Shown: positions 8,240 through 17,454, numbered from the stretch's first letter. The stretch: 64,000 nucleotides of DNA from an uncultured Eubacteriales bacterium (GCA_934434925.1 CAKSAC010000004.1:62001-126000), one strand, 5' to 3'. Notes: a model not told the origin generated them from the letters alone. Made by a program: numbers and translations.

Positions 8240-8959
8240 TCACACCCCCGCTTTCTTTCGGTCGCTCTTGGCCATCAGTTTTTCCAGCCCCTTGACCATA
8301 AAAGTGATGGCAAGGACCAGCACGATATAAATGAAGGCCATAAAGAGATAAGGCATGACTGTATCGTAGTTTTTACTGCCTATTGCGCCGAGGGCGGTAT
8401 ACAGGTCGTACACCGTGATAAAACTCAGCACCGACGTTTCCTTAATCAGCGTGATGAACTCATTCCCGAGCGTCGGAAGAATATTTTTGACCGCCTGCGG
8501 CACTACAATTTTCAGCATGGTGACAGCATAACCGAGACCGAGCGCACGCCCTGCTTCCATCTGCCCTTTATCAACCGAATTGATTCCGCTCCGCATGACC
8601 TCGGAAACATAAGCGCCGCTGTTCATGCCGAATACCGCAATACCGACGTTGATCGCCTCCACGCCCCTGATCCCCAATACGGGCAGAAGAACATAATAAG
8701 CGATCAATAGCTGTACCACCATCGGCGTTCCCCGGAATATCGCGACATAAACATCGCAGATCTTATCCAGGGCTTTCGGCAATTTTTTATATTTCGGCAT
8801 GACTTTCACAACGGCGATTACCGTGCCGATAAAAATCCCGATGATCAGACCGAGCACGGCAATTTTCACCGTGTTGATCAGCCCTTGAAAGAACAGTTTC
8901 CTGTAAAACTCTCCAGAGAGCGTTTCCCAAAAAACCTTCCATTTTACTCCCCAATTCAT
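8240..8959 (-). CDS. Polar amino-acid ABC transporter permease
   Basis: 239 residues with about five membrane helices. The EAA-type loop is clear (MEAGRALGLGYAVTMLKIV then PQAVKNILP), as is the N-terminal FFQGLINTVKIAV and the FRGTPMVVQL motif typical of HisM/GlnP permeases. The ATG at 8959 was preferred over an in-frame start 30 bases upstream because GAAGAGGG sits just before it. It forms the membrane channel with the neighbouring ATPase and lies 60 bases after the binding-protein gene. Confidence 0.93.
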   Translation of the reverse strand: MNWGVKWKVFWETLSGEFYRKLFFQGLINTVKIAVLGLIIGIFIGTVIAVVKVMPKYKKLPKALDKICDVYVAIFRGTPMVVQLLIAYYVLLPVLGIRGVEAINVGIAVFGMNSGAYVSEVMRSGINSVDKGQMEAGRALGLGYAVTMLKIVVPQAVKNILPTLGNEFITLIKETSVLSFITVYDLYTALGAIGSKNYDTVMPYLFMAFIYIVLVLAITFMVKGLEKLMAKSDRKKAGV

Positions 8960-9019
8960 AAATCCCTCTTCATCGCAAAAGTTTCCCACAATATGCTTGT
9001 GGGAAATTTTGCATTTTTA

Positions 9020-9883
9020 TTATTTGTTTTTGTTGAGCGCCGTTACGATGGCTGCTGCGGGAGCCGCGTCTACGACCACGGCATACAGGTTTCCGTTCAG
9101 CATATCGTTTGCCGCGGCGACGGCGGTGGAGTAACCCTTTCCGCTGATGTTCTTGAATCCTGCAAAGCCCCAATCGGCATCGCCGTTGATGTAGAGGCCG
9201 CCGGTCGTACCGGTCTGGAACCCGATCTTCTTATCCACAAGCCCTTTGAGGACGGCTTCAACCTCTTCAACCGTCTTGCAGTTGTCAAAATCCGTGCAAC
9301 TGGCCGGAACAATCAGTTTCTGGGAAGCGTTATAGTATTCGGTCGTGAAATCGTTCAGTGCCAGACGAGATTCACTGACGGTAATCCCGGCCATACCGAT
9401 ATCGGCATATCCCGTGTCAACCTGTGTGAAGATTGCGTCAAATTCAATGTTTTTGATGACAAGCTCCAGATTCTTTTCTTTTGCGTAGGCCGCGGCAATC
9501 TCGATATCGAGGCCGTAAGCCTTACCATCATCGCCGAGGTATTCAAAAGGTTCAAACGGGCAGTTGGTTGCCACGATGAGGTTGGTTTCGTTGTTGGCAA
9601 CGCTACCGGTCGCTATCGGGTATCCGACCTTTTCGCCTTCATTCTTGAAGTACTTGGCCACATACTTGTCAAATTCGCCGTTCTCCTTGATCTTCGCAAG
9701 AAACGCGTTGAAGTCCGACTGCAACTGCGTGTTCCCCTTCTTCACGACAAAGGCATACTTTTCGTCCGTGAGGTTCACATCCACGATTTTGAGTTTTTCC
9801 TGTTCGGTGCCACAGGAGGCAAGCGCAAGCACGCCGGTGAGGACCATCAGCAAACACAGTGCCAGGGAAATAATCTTTTTCAT
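9020..9883 (-). CDS. Amino-acid-binding lipoprotein, circularly permuted arrangement
   Basis: 287 residues. A lipoprotein signal ends in LALASC with Cys24 as the lipidation site, so it is anchored outside the cell. Residues 33-79 (EKYAFVVKKGNTQL ... NGEFDKYVAKYF) match the segment that normally closes an SBP_bac_3 protein. Residues 102-115 (LIVATNCPFEPFEY) match its normal beginning, and the chain ends after VVVDAAPAAAIVTALNKNK, just where the closing segment would usually start. All parts of the two-lobe fold seem present but reordered. AAAGGAG precedes the ATG; a TTGACA/TACAAT promoter is 50 bases upstream. It should deliver an amino acid to the downstream permease; which one is unknown. 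Confidence 0.9.
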   Translation of the reverse strand: MKKIISLALCLLMVLTGVLALASCGTEQEKLKIVDVNLTDEKYAFVVKKGNTQLQSDFNAFLAKIKENGEFDKYVAKYFKNEGEKVGYPIATGSVANNETNLIVATNCPFEPFEYLGDDGKAYGLDIEIAAAYAKEKNLELVIKNIEFDAIFTQVDTGYADIGMAGITVSESRLALNDFTTEYYNASQKLIVPASCTDFDNCKTVEEVEAVLKGLVDKKIGFQTGTTGGLYINGDADWGFAGFKNISGKGYSTAVAAANDMLNGNLYAVVVDAAPAAAIVTALNKNK

Positions 9884-9898
9884 TTTCTTTTCTCCTTT

Positions 9899-9910
9899 GC
9901 GGTTAACCGC
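9899..9910. promoter_or_regulatory. Perfect palindrome in the binding-protein leader
   Basis: GCGGTTAACCGC, a 12-bp perfect palindrome between the promoter and the ribosome site of the binding-protein gene. It is placed like an operator, but no regulator is identified and chance is possible. Confidence 0.3.
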
Positions 9911-9929
9911 GATTTGTTTTGATGGCATT

Positions 9930-9958
9930 ATTGTACAGCATAAATATTCATCTGTCAA
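9930..9958 (-). promoter_or_regulatory. Promoter of the amino-acid ABC operon
   Basis: On the minus strand TTGACA (9953-9958), 17-bp spacer, TACAAT (9930-9935); close to consensus. Confidence 0.85.
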
Positions 9959-9959
9959 G

Positions 9960-10262
9960 CCTTTTTTCAAATATTTTTTCATTTTTGTATTTTCGTGAAA
10001 AATGGTTTGTTAAGTTTTCGTTTTTTGTGCATATTGAACATATTTTTCGGCTTTTTTCTTTTCCAGTCGCTGAAACATTTTGCTCAAACGCTTTTATATC
10101 CGTCTTTTAGAATGAATAATATTCATTATATTCATTTTCATTCGGCGAAAATCTTCGCGCGTCTTCGTAAAATGCGAATGACCGTTTGATAACCGCCGCG
10201 GCAGCGTCTGCCCGTTTTTTGGCAAAACTCTACCTAATTATATAAAATAATCGGCTAAACTC
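9960..10262. other. AT-rich gene-free region upstream of guaB
   Basis: No gene seen. It contains an inverted repeat AATGAAT/ATTCATT (10111-10117 / 10121-10127), which resembles an ArgR box but has a spacer one base short, followed by more ATTCATT-like words. At 10195-10220 a short hairpin GGCAG/CTGCC is followed by six T, like a small terminator on the plus strand with no obvious gene before it. Confidence 0.4.
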
Positions 10263-10263
10263 C

Positions 10264-10292
10264 TTGCTTTCCCCCGGGTTATGTGGTATAGT
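10264..10292 (+). promoter_or_regulatory. Promoter of guaB
   Basis: TTGCTT (10264-10269), 17-bp spacer, TATAGT (10287-10292). The predicted leader is only about 20 bases, which leaves no room for a riboswitch. Confidence 0.75.
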
Positions 10293-10319
10293 AATAAAAA
10301 ATGAAATGAGGAGCAGTGT

Positions 10320-11822
10320 ATGGCTACTTTTTACGATGAACCTTCCCGCACTTTTAACGAGTATTTGCTCATTCCGGGCTATTCCTCCAAGGATTGTGTT
10401 CCCGCCAATGTCAGTCTTCGCACCCCGCTCGTGAAATTCCGCCGGGGAGAAGAACCCGCGCTTTCTCTCAATACGCCCCTGACCTCTGCCATTATGCAAT
10501 CGGTATCCGGCGAGGCGCTGGCCATTGCGCTGGCGCGTGAAGGGGGCGTTTCTTTCATATTCGGCGCGCAGTCCGTGGAGGATGAAGCGGCCATGGTCGC
10601 ACGAGTCAAGTCCTATAAAGCCGGATTTGTCCGGAGCGATTCCAATCTCCGCCCCGACCAGACGCTTGCCGACGTACTGGCGCTCAAACAGCGCACCGGC
10701 CATTCCACCGTTGCCATCACCGAAAACGGCGAGGCGGACGGCCGCCTCATGGGCATCGTGACCGGACGTGACTACCGCATCAGCCGGATGGACCTCGCAA
10801 CCCCGATTTCGGAATTCATGACCCCGAGAGCCAAGCTGATCACCGCGCCGGAAGGAACTTCCCTGAAAGAAGCCAACGATATTATCTGGGATCACAAACT
10901 CAATTCTCTGCCCATCGTCAACGAACGCGATGAACTGCTCTATTTTGTTTTCCGTAAGGACTATGACACGCACAAAATGAACCCCCTTGAGTCCTTGGAT
11001 CGGGATAAACGCTATCTCGTCGGCGCCGGTATCAACACCCGCGACTATGAGACGCGCGTTCCCGCCCTTCTGGAAGCGGGAGCGGACGTGCTCTGCATCG
11101 ATTCTTCGGAAGGTTTTACCGAATGGCAAAAGATCACGATTGATTTCATCCGTGAAAAATACGGTGACAGCGTCAAAGTCGGCGCCGGAAACGTAGTGGA
11201 TCGCGACGGGTTCCGGTATCTGGCCGAATGCGGTGCCGACTTCGTCAAAGTCGGTATCGGGGGCGGTTCGATCTGCATTACGCGCGAGACGAAGGGGATT
11301 GGCCGCGGACAAGCCACCGCGCTGATCGAAGTCTGCCGGGAGCGCGATGCTTATTTCAAAGAAACCGGCGTCTATATTCCCGTATGCTCGGATGGCGGTA
11401 TCGTGCATGACCACCATATGACGCTGGCCCTCGCTATGGGTGCCGATTTTCTGATGCTCGGGCGGTATTTTGCCCGGTTTGACGAAGCACCCGGCGGGAA
11501 AGTCAATGTGAACGGCACTCTGATGAAAGAGTATTGGGGCGAAGGCTCCAGCCGCGCCCGCAACTGGCAACGATACGACCTCGGCGGCGCGACCAAACTT
11601 TCCTTTGAAGAGGGTGTGGATTCGTATGTTCCCTATGCCGGAAAGCTCTCCGATAATGTACAGCTCTCTCTCGCCAAAGTACGTTCCACTATGTGCAACT
11701 GCGGTGCGCTCACAATCCCCGAGTTGCAGCAAAAAGCCAAACTGACGCTTGTTTCTTCCGTCAGCATTGTCGAAGGCGGTGCGCATGATGTTCAGCTCAA
11801 AACACCGACCAACAAACTCTGA
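10320..11822 (+). CDS. guaB: IMP dehydrogenase
   Basis: 500 residues. It oxidises IMP to XMP with NAD, the committed step of GMP synthesis. The TIM barrel is interrupted by a CBS-pair domain at about 95-225 (ending SLPIVNERDELLYFVF). The catalytic loop GIGGGSICITRE carries the active-site Cys; the usual form is GIGPGSICTTR, so two positions differ. The flap EGVDSYVPYAGKLSDNV is somewhat divergent from EGVxGxVPYxG but keeps VPY. GAGGAG lies 8 bases before the ATG. It has its own promoter. This is a divergent but complete IMPDH; GMP reductase is less likely because the CBS pair and flap are present. Confidence 0.92.
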   Translation: MATFYDEPSRTFNEYLLIPGYSSKDCVPANVSLRTPLVKFRRGEEPALSLNTPLTSAIMQSVSGEALAIALAREGGVSFIFGAQSVEDEAAMVARVKSYKAGFVRSDSNLRPDQTLADVLALKQRTGHSTVAITENGEADGRLMGIVTGRDYRISRMDLATPISEFMTPRAKLITAPEGTSLKEANDIIWDHKLNSLPIVNERDELLYFVFRKDYDTHKMNPLESLDRDKRYLVGAGINTRDYETRVPALLEAGADVLCIDSSEGFTEWQKITIDFIREKYGDSVKVGAGNVVDRDGFRYLAECGADFVKVGIGGGSICITRETKGIGRGQATALIEVCRERDAYFKETGVYIPVCSDGGIVHDHHMTLALAMGADFLMLGRYFARFDEAPGGKVNVNGTLMKEYWGEGSSRARNWQRYDLGGATKLSFEEGVDSYVPYAGKLSDNVQLSLAKVRSTMCNCGALTIPELQQKAKLTLVSSVSIVEGGAHDVQLKTPTNKL

Positions 11823-11858
11823 TTGACCATAGATCTTTCAAACCGAAAGGGTATCATC

Positions 11859-13847
11859 ATGAAAAACAAATTATACACCGTCAAAGCGGAAACCGACCGG
11901 GTTGAAATTTTCCGCCATGATACGCTGTTTGCCACTATACCGGCGGCATTCACACTCGGAAACCGGACGCATATCCTGTCAAGGAAGAGAAAAAACGCAA
12001 AAACCGCCGTTTTTGGCGACGGAATGGCCGAAATGCACTTTCTTTTTGCGGAAGACGACATCGAAGTACGGACTTTTCTTGCCTGCCCGGAAGAATTACG
12101 CGTGACCGAAACACGCCTTTTCACCAACCGGAAAACCGGGCTTTCCCTGCCGGGATTTGATCGGGCTTTCACACCGCAACCGCGCAACAATGACCTGAGC
12201 AACTGCTCCAACACGCTGAACCTTCCGGACCTGTCGCTCAACGGATACCATTATCCGCCGATCCTGAACTTTTCTATCGGTTCGCCGGCCGGCTGGCTTT
12301 CGGTGGGGTTGCTTGACATTCCCGACACCAAGCAGTGCCGTCTCGAAGCGGGCGGAGCCTTTTTGGTCGAGAGCTGCGGAGGAAACAAAGTGATTCCGGC
12401 CGGCGGTGTCTATCAACCGCCCCGCATCCTCTTCTCTTTTCCGGCGGATGAGTTTGACGGAATTCGTCTCTTCCGCGAAAAACTCAAAGAACGCGGGCTA
12501 TATAAACCCCAACGCCCTACCTTCCAACAGTTGCCGGCCTTTTGGAAATATCCGCAGTTCTGCACCTACGGCGATCAGCTGAATGAACGGCGGGTCGGGC
12601 AGAAGATCGATACAGACTGGGTCCGCGCCTTCGTTGATCGCGGGGAAAAGGATTACGGCGTTTCACATATGATGGTGTGCATCGACGACTCCTGGCAATT
12701 GCCCCACTCGATCGAACCGGCGGCAGACCTCGCGCGCTTCCCGGATCTGCGGGGGTTGATTGACGAATTGCACGAACGCGGCCACCGCGTAATGCTCTGG
12801 TATACGCCCCTTTTTGAAAAGGTGACAAACGGGTTTGAAACACGGGCGCAAAAGGAAGGCCTGGTAACTTCCGACCTGATGACAGGGGTCTATTTTGACG
12901 AATTCCCCGGAACCTACGCCCTGGATTATACGCATGACAATGCCGAACGCTTCTTGCGGGAAACGGCAGAAATTCTCTTCGGCGACGGGGAGGGCCAGTT
13001 CAATGCCGACGCGGTGAAACTTGACTTCCTCGGCAATATTCGCGACCCTGCAGATGCCGCCGGCGGCTACGCCCATCCCGAACGCGGCCTCGGCATGCGG
13101 GAGCTTTATCACTACTTTACGCTGTTCGGCGAGGCGGCGCATCGCGTCAAACCCGACGCCCTCATCAATGCGACAACGAGTGAGCCGCGCTTTGAACATC
13201 TGATCGATGTCTCCCGCCTGCACGATACGCACAGCGGCGAAGTGGAAAAAGAGCGGCGCGCACGTATTATGTCACTGGCCTGCCCCGATCTGCCGATTGA
13301 CACCGACGGGGCGCTTATGTTCCCTTCCTGGATTCACCGCAACTATATCTCTACCGCGGTCTGCGGAATTCCTTCCAATTATTACACCTACGCCTACGGA
13401 AATACGGAAGGAACCATCAGCGACGCGGAAAAAAAGAGCATCGGCGCTCTGATGCAGTTAACTGCGTTGCGCCCGACCGGAACCCCGGTCACGGACGGAC
13501 ACGGAAACTGGAAACTGCTGGATAAAGACGGCCGTGTGAATGCCGAGACTTTCGGCGGAGAATCGGTGGTCTATTACCCGACGGAAGCGGGCGGGATCGG
13601 TTATATCTTTTCTTTCCTCGGCGAAACGCTGACATTCCCCCTGCACGGCCGGCACTTCTCAGCTCTGACTCCGGCTCCGCAAAGGGATTTTCTGGTAGTG
13701 GACTATGCGCGCGATCAGGTGACGGCTTATTGGAAAGCCGGCGTGGTATACAGTTTCCGCGATCTGGATGACGGGAATTCGCTCGACGAGCAATTCCGCA
13801 AAACGGGCGGTGAAACAAAAGAAGAGACGGTGAACTATGTAAACTAA
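11859..13847 (+). CDS. Glycoside hydrolase, alpha-galactosidase (clan D)-like
   Basis: 662 residues, start at ATG 11859 behind GAAAGGG (a frame extension of 12 codons upstream has no ribosome site). An N-terminal beta-rich part to about 225 precedes a TIM-barrel: IDDSWQ, ELHERGHRVMLWYTP, then NADAVKLDFLG, where the Asp of KLD is at the nucleophile position of GH36/GH31 enzymes. A small beta domain closes the protein. No signal peptide, so it is cytoplasmic and would act on imported oligosaccharides. It follows guaB by 36 bases but functional linkage is unclear. The exact GH family and linkage cannot be fixed by eye. Confidence 0.7.
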   Translation: MKNKLYTVKAETDRVEIFRHDTLFATIPAAFTLGNRTHILSRKRKNAKTAVFGDGMAEMHFLFAEDDIEVRTFLACPEELRVTETRLFTNRKTGLSLPGFDRAFTPQPRNNDLSNCSNTLNLPDLSLNGYHYPPILNFSIGSPAGWLSVGLLDIPDTKQCRLEAGGAFLVESCGGNKVIPAGGVYQPPRILFSFPADEFDGIRLFREKLKERGLYKPQRPTFQQLPAFWKYPQFCTYGDQLNERRVGQKIDTDWVRAFVDRGEKDYGVSHMMVCIDDSWQLPHSIEPAADLARFPDLRGLIDELHERGHRVMLWYTPLFEKVTNGFETRAQKEGLVTSDLMTGVYFDEFPGTYALDYTHDNAERFLRETAEILFGDGEGQFNADAVKLDFLGNIRDPADAAGGYAHPERGLGMRELYHYFTLFGEAAHRVKPDALINATTSEPRFEHLIDVSRLHDTHSGEVEKERRARIMSLACPDLPIDTDGALMFPSWIHRNYISTAVCGIPSNYYTYAYGNTEGTISDAEKKSIGALMQLTALRPTGTPVTDGHGNWKLLDKDGRVNAETFGGESVVYYPTEAGGIGYIFSFLGETLTFPLHGRHFSALTPAPQRDFLVVDYARDQVTAYWKAGVVYSFRDLDDGNSLDEQFRKTGGETKEETVNYVN

Positions 13848-13869
13848 CCCCTGAAAGGTTTTGTTTTTC

Positions 13870-14652
13870 ATGGATTCTGTTGTCCTTTCCGGACTTTTTC
13901 TCCCTTTTTTCGGCACAACGCTCGGGGCGTTCTGCGTCTTCTTCATGAAAAAAAACATCAGCCGCCGCCTTTGCAGCTGCCTGAACGGTTTTGCTTCCGG
14001 CGTGATGGTGGCGGCTTCCATCTGGAGTCTGCTGATTCCCGCGATGGAAAATGCCGCCGCAATGGGGCGGCTTTGCTTTATTCCCGCTGTAAGCGGGTTG
14101 ATCCTCGGCTTTCTTTTCCTGCTTCTGATTGACCGTATCATTCCGCATTTACACATGGGAAGCGAAACATCGGAGGGGCCGCGCACCCATCTTTCTTCCA
14201 CGGCTATGCTGACCTTGGCCGTCACCATCCATAATCTCCCCGAAGGGCTGGCAGTCGGGGTGGCGGTGGCGGGGTATCTCTTCGGAGCCGGGGAAATTTC
14301 AGCGGCGGCCGTGATCTCTCTTTCCCTCGGCATAGCCATACAGAACTTTCCCGAGGGAGCCATCATTTCTCTCCCCCTGCAAGGAAACGGGATGAATAAG
14401 CGACGCGCTTTCGGGGCCGGGTTCCTCTCCGGGGTCGTAGAACCGATCGGTGCGGGATTCACTCTCCTTGCCGCCCCGCTGGTCATCCCCGCTCTCCCGT
14501 ACCTTCTCTCTTTCGCCGCCGGAGCCATGCTCTATGTAGTGGTGGAAGAACTGGTTCCGGAAATGGCGCGGGATGGGGGAGAAAACGCCGGAGTACTTTG
14601 CTTTTCCTTCGGGTTTTCCCTTATGATGGCGCTGGACGTTGCGCTCGGCTGA
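13870..14652 (+). CDS. ZIP-family metal transporter
   Basis: 260 residues, about eight membrane helices. Two metal-site signatures are clear: HNLPEGLAVGVAVA in helix 4 and QNFPEGAIISLPL in helix 5, plus EELVPE near the end. ZIP proteins import Zn(II) or related divalent cations. The cytoplasmic loop between helices 3 and 4 contains HLHMGS. The ATG at 13870 was chosen over a TTG nine bases upstream because AAAGG is better spaced. It lies 22 bases after the glycosidase gene and ends before a strong terminator. Confidence 0.9.
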   Translation: MDSVVLSGLFLPFFGTTLGAFCVFFMKKNISRRLCSCLNGFASGVMVAASIWSLLIPAMENAAAMGRLCFIPAVSGLILGFLFLLLIDRIIPHLHMGSETSEGPRTHLSSTAMLTLAVTIHNLPEGLAVGVAVAGYLFGAGEISAAAVISLSLGIAIQNFPEGAIISLPLQGNGMNKRRAFGAGFLSGVVEPIGAGFTLLAAPLVIPALPYLLSFAAGAMLYVVVEELVPEMARDGGENAGVLCFSFGFSLMMALDVALG

Positions 14653-14732
14653 CCCCGTCGCAAAATAAGACGCTGCGTTCTTTCTGCCCGAGCCGGACTG
14701 CCGCCGGTGCTAAAAAGACAGTCTTCGATAAT

Positions 14733-14763
14733 AAAAACAGAGGCCGTTTTTGCCTCTGTTTTT
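14733..14763. terminator. Bidirectional terminator, ZIP gene / mnmM
   Basis: AAAAACAGAGGC (14733-14744) pairs with GCCTCTGTTTTT (14752-14763) around a 7-base loop; suits both converging transcripts. Confidence 0.88.
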
Positions 14764-14838
14764 GCGTTTTCGTCATTTTTGTATTGCGAGTGTTCCGGAA
14801 ATTGCACAATATATTGTGATATATCGCAGGCGGCCGGG

Positions 14839-15393
14839 TCATTTCGTTTCGGCTACAAAAAAATAAGGAGATGTGGGGGAATTGACGATCCGGAAGCAAC
14901 TCACGCAGATCCGACGGCGGTCAAGCGTCGCGAAATAGGAGGACAGCATCTCTCCTTCACGGGTTCCTTCCGCATGGCCGGGATAAATTGCCACCAGGAG
15001 AATTCCGTCCGGAGAGAGCAGTTCCAGGGCGGCAGAAACAGCCGGCATGGTCGTTTCGCACAGGGTGGTCAACGTTTTGCGCCCACTGCGCGGCAGATAT
15101 CCGAGATTGAACATCCCGGCTTTGACCGGCTCCCGCACATACTCTTTCACCCGGTGATGCGAATCGTGAATCAAGGTGTAATTTGCGGGAGCGCCGCCCT
15201 CTTCCAGATGAGCGCGCGTAGAGAGCAACGCTTCTTCCTGGATATCGAAAGCAAAGACCCGGCCGCCGGCTCCCACGGCTTTGGAAAGAAAGAGCGTATC
15301 GTTGCCGTTTCCCATGGTGAAATCGATCGCCGTATCTCCGGGGCGAAGATGCTCCATCATGAAATATTTCTGCATTTCCAAAAGATCAACCAT
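14839..15393 (-). CDS. mnmM: tRNA wobble-uridine methyltransferase MnmM (YtqB-like)
   Basis: 184 residues, class I SAM methyltransferase. Motif I is AIDFTMGNGNDTLFLS, followed by FAFDIQEEAL, and FNLGYLP replaces the usual catalytic D/NPPY, which is typical of the YtqB family. In Bacillus this enzyme makes mnm5s2U at position 34 of tRNAs. The start overlaps the end of rqcH by 8 bases, so the two are co-translated; both act around translation. Confidence 0.85.
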   Translation of the reverse strand: MVDLLEMQKYFMMEHLRPGDTAIDFTMGNGNDTLFLSKAVGAGGRVFAFDIQEEALLSTRAHLEEGGAPANYTLIHDSHHRVKEYVREPVKAGMFNLGYLPRSGRKTLTTLCETTMPAVSAALELLSPDGILLVAIYPGHAEGTREGEMLSSYFATLDRRRICVSCFRIVNSPTSPYFFVAETK

Positions 15394-17131
15394 CTTTTTT
15401 CTCTCCTGTTTTATTGCTCGGCATCACATAAGCGGTCGAATGACTCTTATAGGTGACGTATCCCGGACGGCTTCCCTGCGGCTTGCGGATGTTGCGGACG
15501 CGGGTATAATCCACCGCCGTCAAAGCGTCTCCGGACTGCGAATAATAGGCGGCTATCTGCGCCGCTTCGGTGTAATCTTCCGCCGGCGGTTCCCCGCCCT
15601 CCGCCAGCAATATCACGTGGGAGCCGCCGACCCCCTTGGCGTGAAACCAGATGTCATCCCGCGCCGCCGTGTGTAACGTCAGCATTTCGTTTTGCAGATT
15701 GTTCCGCCCGCAAAGCAGGCGATACCCGTTTGTTGTACGGAATTCAAGCGGACGCGCCCGGGTGACCGCCTTTTTCTTTCCCGCGTGATCGCGCGCAAGA
15801 TATCCGCCGTCTGAAAGTTCCTGCCGCAATTCGGCAAAATCCTGTTCGGTTTCCGCACGTTCAAGAAAGCCGCGCACCCCCCGCAGGTAATCAAGCTCCT
15901 CTTCTCCGGAAGCAATCAGTTCTGTCAGTTTTTTCTCGGCGTGCCGAGACTTTGTGTAAAGTTTATACATGCGTTGCGCGTTGGCGGCCGGAGAAAGACG
16001 GCTATCCAGCGGAAGCGTCACAAAGGAAGGCGGATCGGTCGTATAATCGGTAGCGGTAAAGTGTTCCGCCCCGCGGCGAATCTGCCAGATGTTTTCGGTA
16101 ATGAGGTCGCCGGCCCGGCGGTATTCTTCCCCCTTGGCGCAATCGGCCAGTTCTTCCCGTTGGGTCTCCAGCTTCCGCACCAGTTGCGCTTCGCGCCGCG
16201 CCAGCATCCGGGAAAGATCTGCAGTACGCTGACGTACCCGTTCGATTTTATCGCGTTCTCCGAAATACAGGTCCAGCAATTCACCGAAATCGGCCGGATG
16301 TGAAACAGACAATCCGCTCCCGCAAAGGGTAGTATAACTGTAATCAACCGGTTCTCCGGCCGCGTCGAAAAGCAAGGTCGGACAATAGCGATCCGCCTCA
16401 ACATCCGCAAACCACGCGTCAAACACAGCGTAAAATTTTCCCGGTTCTGCCGCCTCCAGCGGTGCGTCTTCCGGAAGGCCGAGGCGGCGTACCATTTCCC
16501 TGGCGTTCTGTGCGGAAATCCCGCTGTATGTATCTCCGATGAAACGGGCGGCGCTCCGGCCGGGCGGGCAAGCGGAAAGAGCGGCCTGAAATTCCTCTTC
16601 GGAACGCCGGAGCGGATCGAATTTATCCTGCGGTGGCGGAACCGTATATTTCATCCCCGGGAGGACCTGGCGCACTTTGCTGGCAGAAAAATCGACAATT
16701 TTCAAAGCCGAAATGATTTTATCCTCGCCGTCAAGAAGGATGAGGTTGCTGTACTTTCCCATCATTTCCGCCACTAACGTCCGGCCGACTCCGTAGCCGA
16801 GTTCATCGCGGCAGGCGAAAGTGAACCGGGCGGCTCGTTCAAACCCGATCTGCTCGGCCGAAATAAGTTTGGAACCGAGCAGGTGCTTCCGGAGCAGCAT
16901 ACAAAACATCGAAGGAACCGGCAGGTTTTCTCGCTCGATACGGGAATAGGAAAAATGGGGAACGTTGCTTCCCGCAATAAAGCAAAGGCGGCGGCTGACT
17001 CCGGCGGCATGCAGAATCAAATCAAACTCATCCCGCGCCGGCTGGCAGACTTTTTCCACCTTCGCGCCGCCGAAAAGGGTGGCAGATACTTCTGCCGTTA
17101 CGGCACGCAGCATTCCCGCGTCAAAAGCCAT
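15386..17131 (-). CDS. rqcH: Ribosome quality-control factor RqcH (NFACT, FbpA family)
   Basis: 581 residues. The NFACT-N domain (MAFDAGMLRAVTAEV ...), a central coiled coil at about 270-420, and the NFACT-R domain with DDIWFHAKGVGGSHVIL near 500 are in order. Bacterial RqcH binds stalled 50S subunits and recruits tRNA-Ala to add alanine tails. The motif that is Asp-Arg in Bacillus appears here as Glu-Arg (QIGFERAARF). AAGGAGG stands directly before ATG 17131; an upstream in-frame ATG lacks one. It is followed by mnmM. The region upstream is repetitive and the promoter is not clear. Confidence 0.92.
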   Translation of the reverse strand: MAFDAGMLRAVTAEVSATLFGGAKVEKVCQPARDEFDLILHAAGVSRRLCFIAGSNVPHFSYSRIERENLPVPSMFCMLLRKHLLGSKLISAEQIGFERAARFTFACRDELGYGVGRTLVAEMMGKYSNLILLDGEDKIISALKIVDFSASKVRQVLPGMKYTVPPPQDKFDPLRRSEEEFQAALSACPPGRSAARFIGDTYSGISAQNAREMVRRLGLPEDAPLEAAEPGKFYAVFDAWFADVEADRYCPTLLFDAAGEPVDYSYTTLCGSGLSVSHPADFGELLDLYFGERDKIERVRQRTADLSRMLARREAQLVRKLETQREELADCAKGEEYRRAGDLITENIWQIRRGAEHFTATDYTTDPPSFVTLPLDSRLSPAANAQRMYKLYTKSRHAEKKLTELIASGEEELDYLRGVRGFLERAETEQDFAELRQELSDGGYLARDHAGKKKAVTRARPLEFRTTNGYRLLCGRNNLQNEMLTLHTAARDDIWFHAKGVGGSHVILLAEGGEPPAEDYTEAAQIAAYYSQSGDALTAVDYTRVRNIRKPQGSRPGYVTYKSHSTAYVMPSNKTGEKKDG

Positions 17132-17289
17132 GTTTTTTCCTCCTTTTGTCATGTATTCTTTACATTTTTCAAAATTTGTCATGCCGTGGCATCCAAACCG
17201 GCTTTCCGGCAGAGCAAATCCGCCCGGAATTTTGCGGGAGCGGCCGGCCTTTCAAAACAAATCGGGCAAACCCGCCCGGAATGTAAGGC

Positions 17290-17430
17290 GGAAGGCAGAC
17301 GGTACCCTTCGCCTGACGGCAGAAAAAGCGTACCTACCCGCAAAAAGCGCATGAACGCGCCGGAGAAAACGCGTCTTTTGTCGGCGAAACCGCGTCCTTC
17401 GCCGGCAAAAAGCGTCCTTCGTTGGCAGAA
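17290..17430. repeat. Degenerate short direct repeats, about 20-bp unit
   Basis: About five loose copies of a unit resembling CGGCAAAAAGCGTCCTTCG lie between rqcH and sufB. The best three are at about 17361-17380, 17381-17400 and 17401-17420. No gene is present in the 328-bp gap; the repeat ends at the sufB terminator. Confidence 0.6.
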
Positions 17431-17454
17431 AAAAGGTCGCCCGATAGGGCGACC
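17429..17454 (-). terminator. Terminator of sufCB
   Basis: On the minus strand GGTCGCCC, a 4-base loop, GGGCGACC (17435-17454) and six T. It starts six bases after the sufB stop. Confidence 0.9.

Noticed and set aside
10111..10127. ArgR box controlling the amino-acid transporter
   Set aside because: The arms match but the spacer is one base short, and the site is 150 bp upstream of the promoter on the far side.
10293..10319. Purine riboswitch before guaB
   Set aside because: The promoter position leaves a leader of only about 20 bases.
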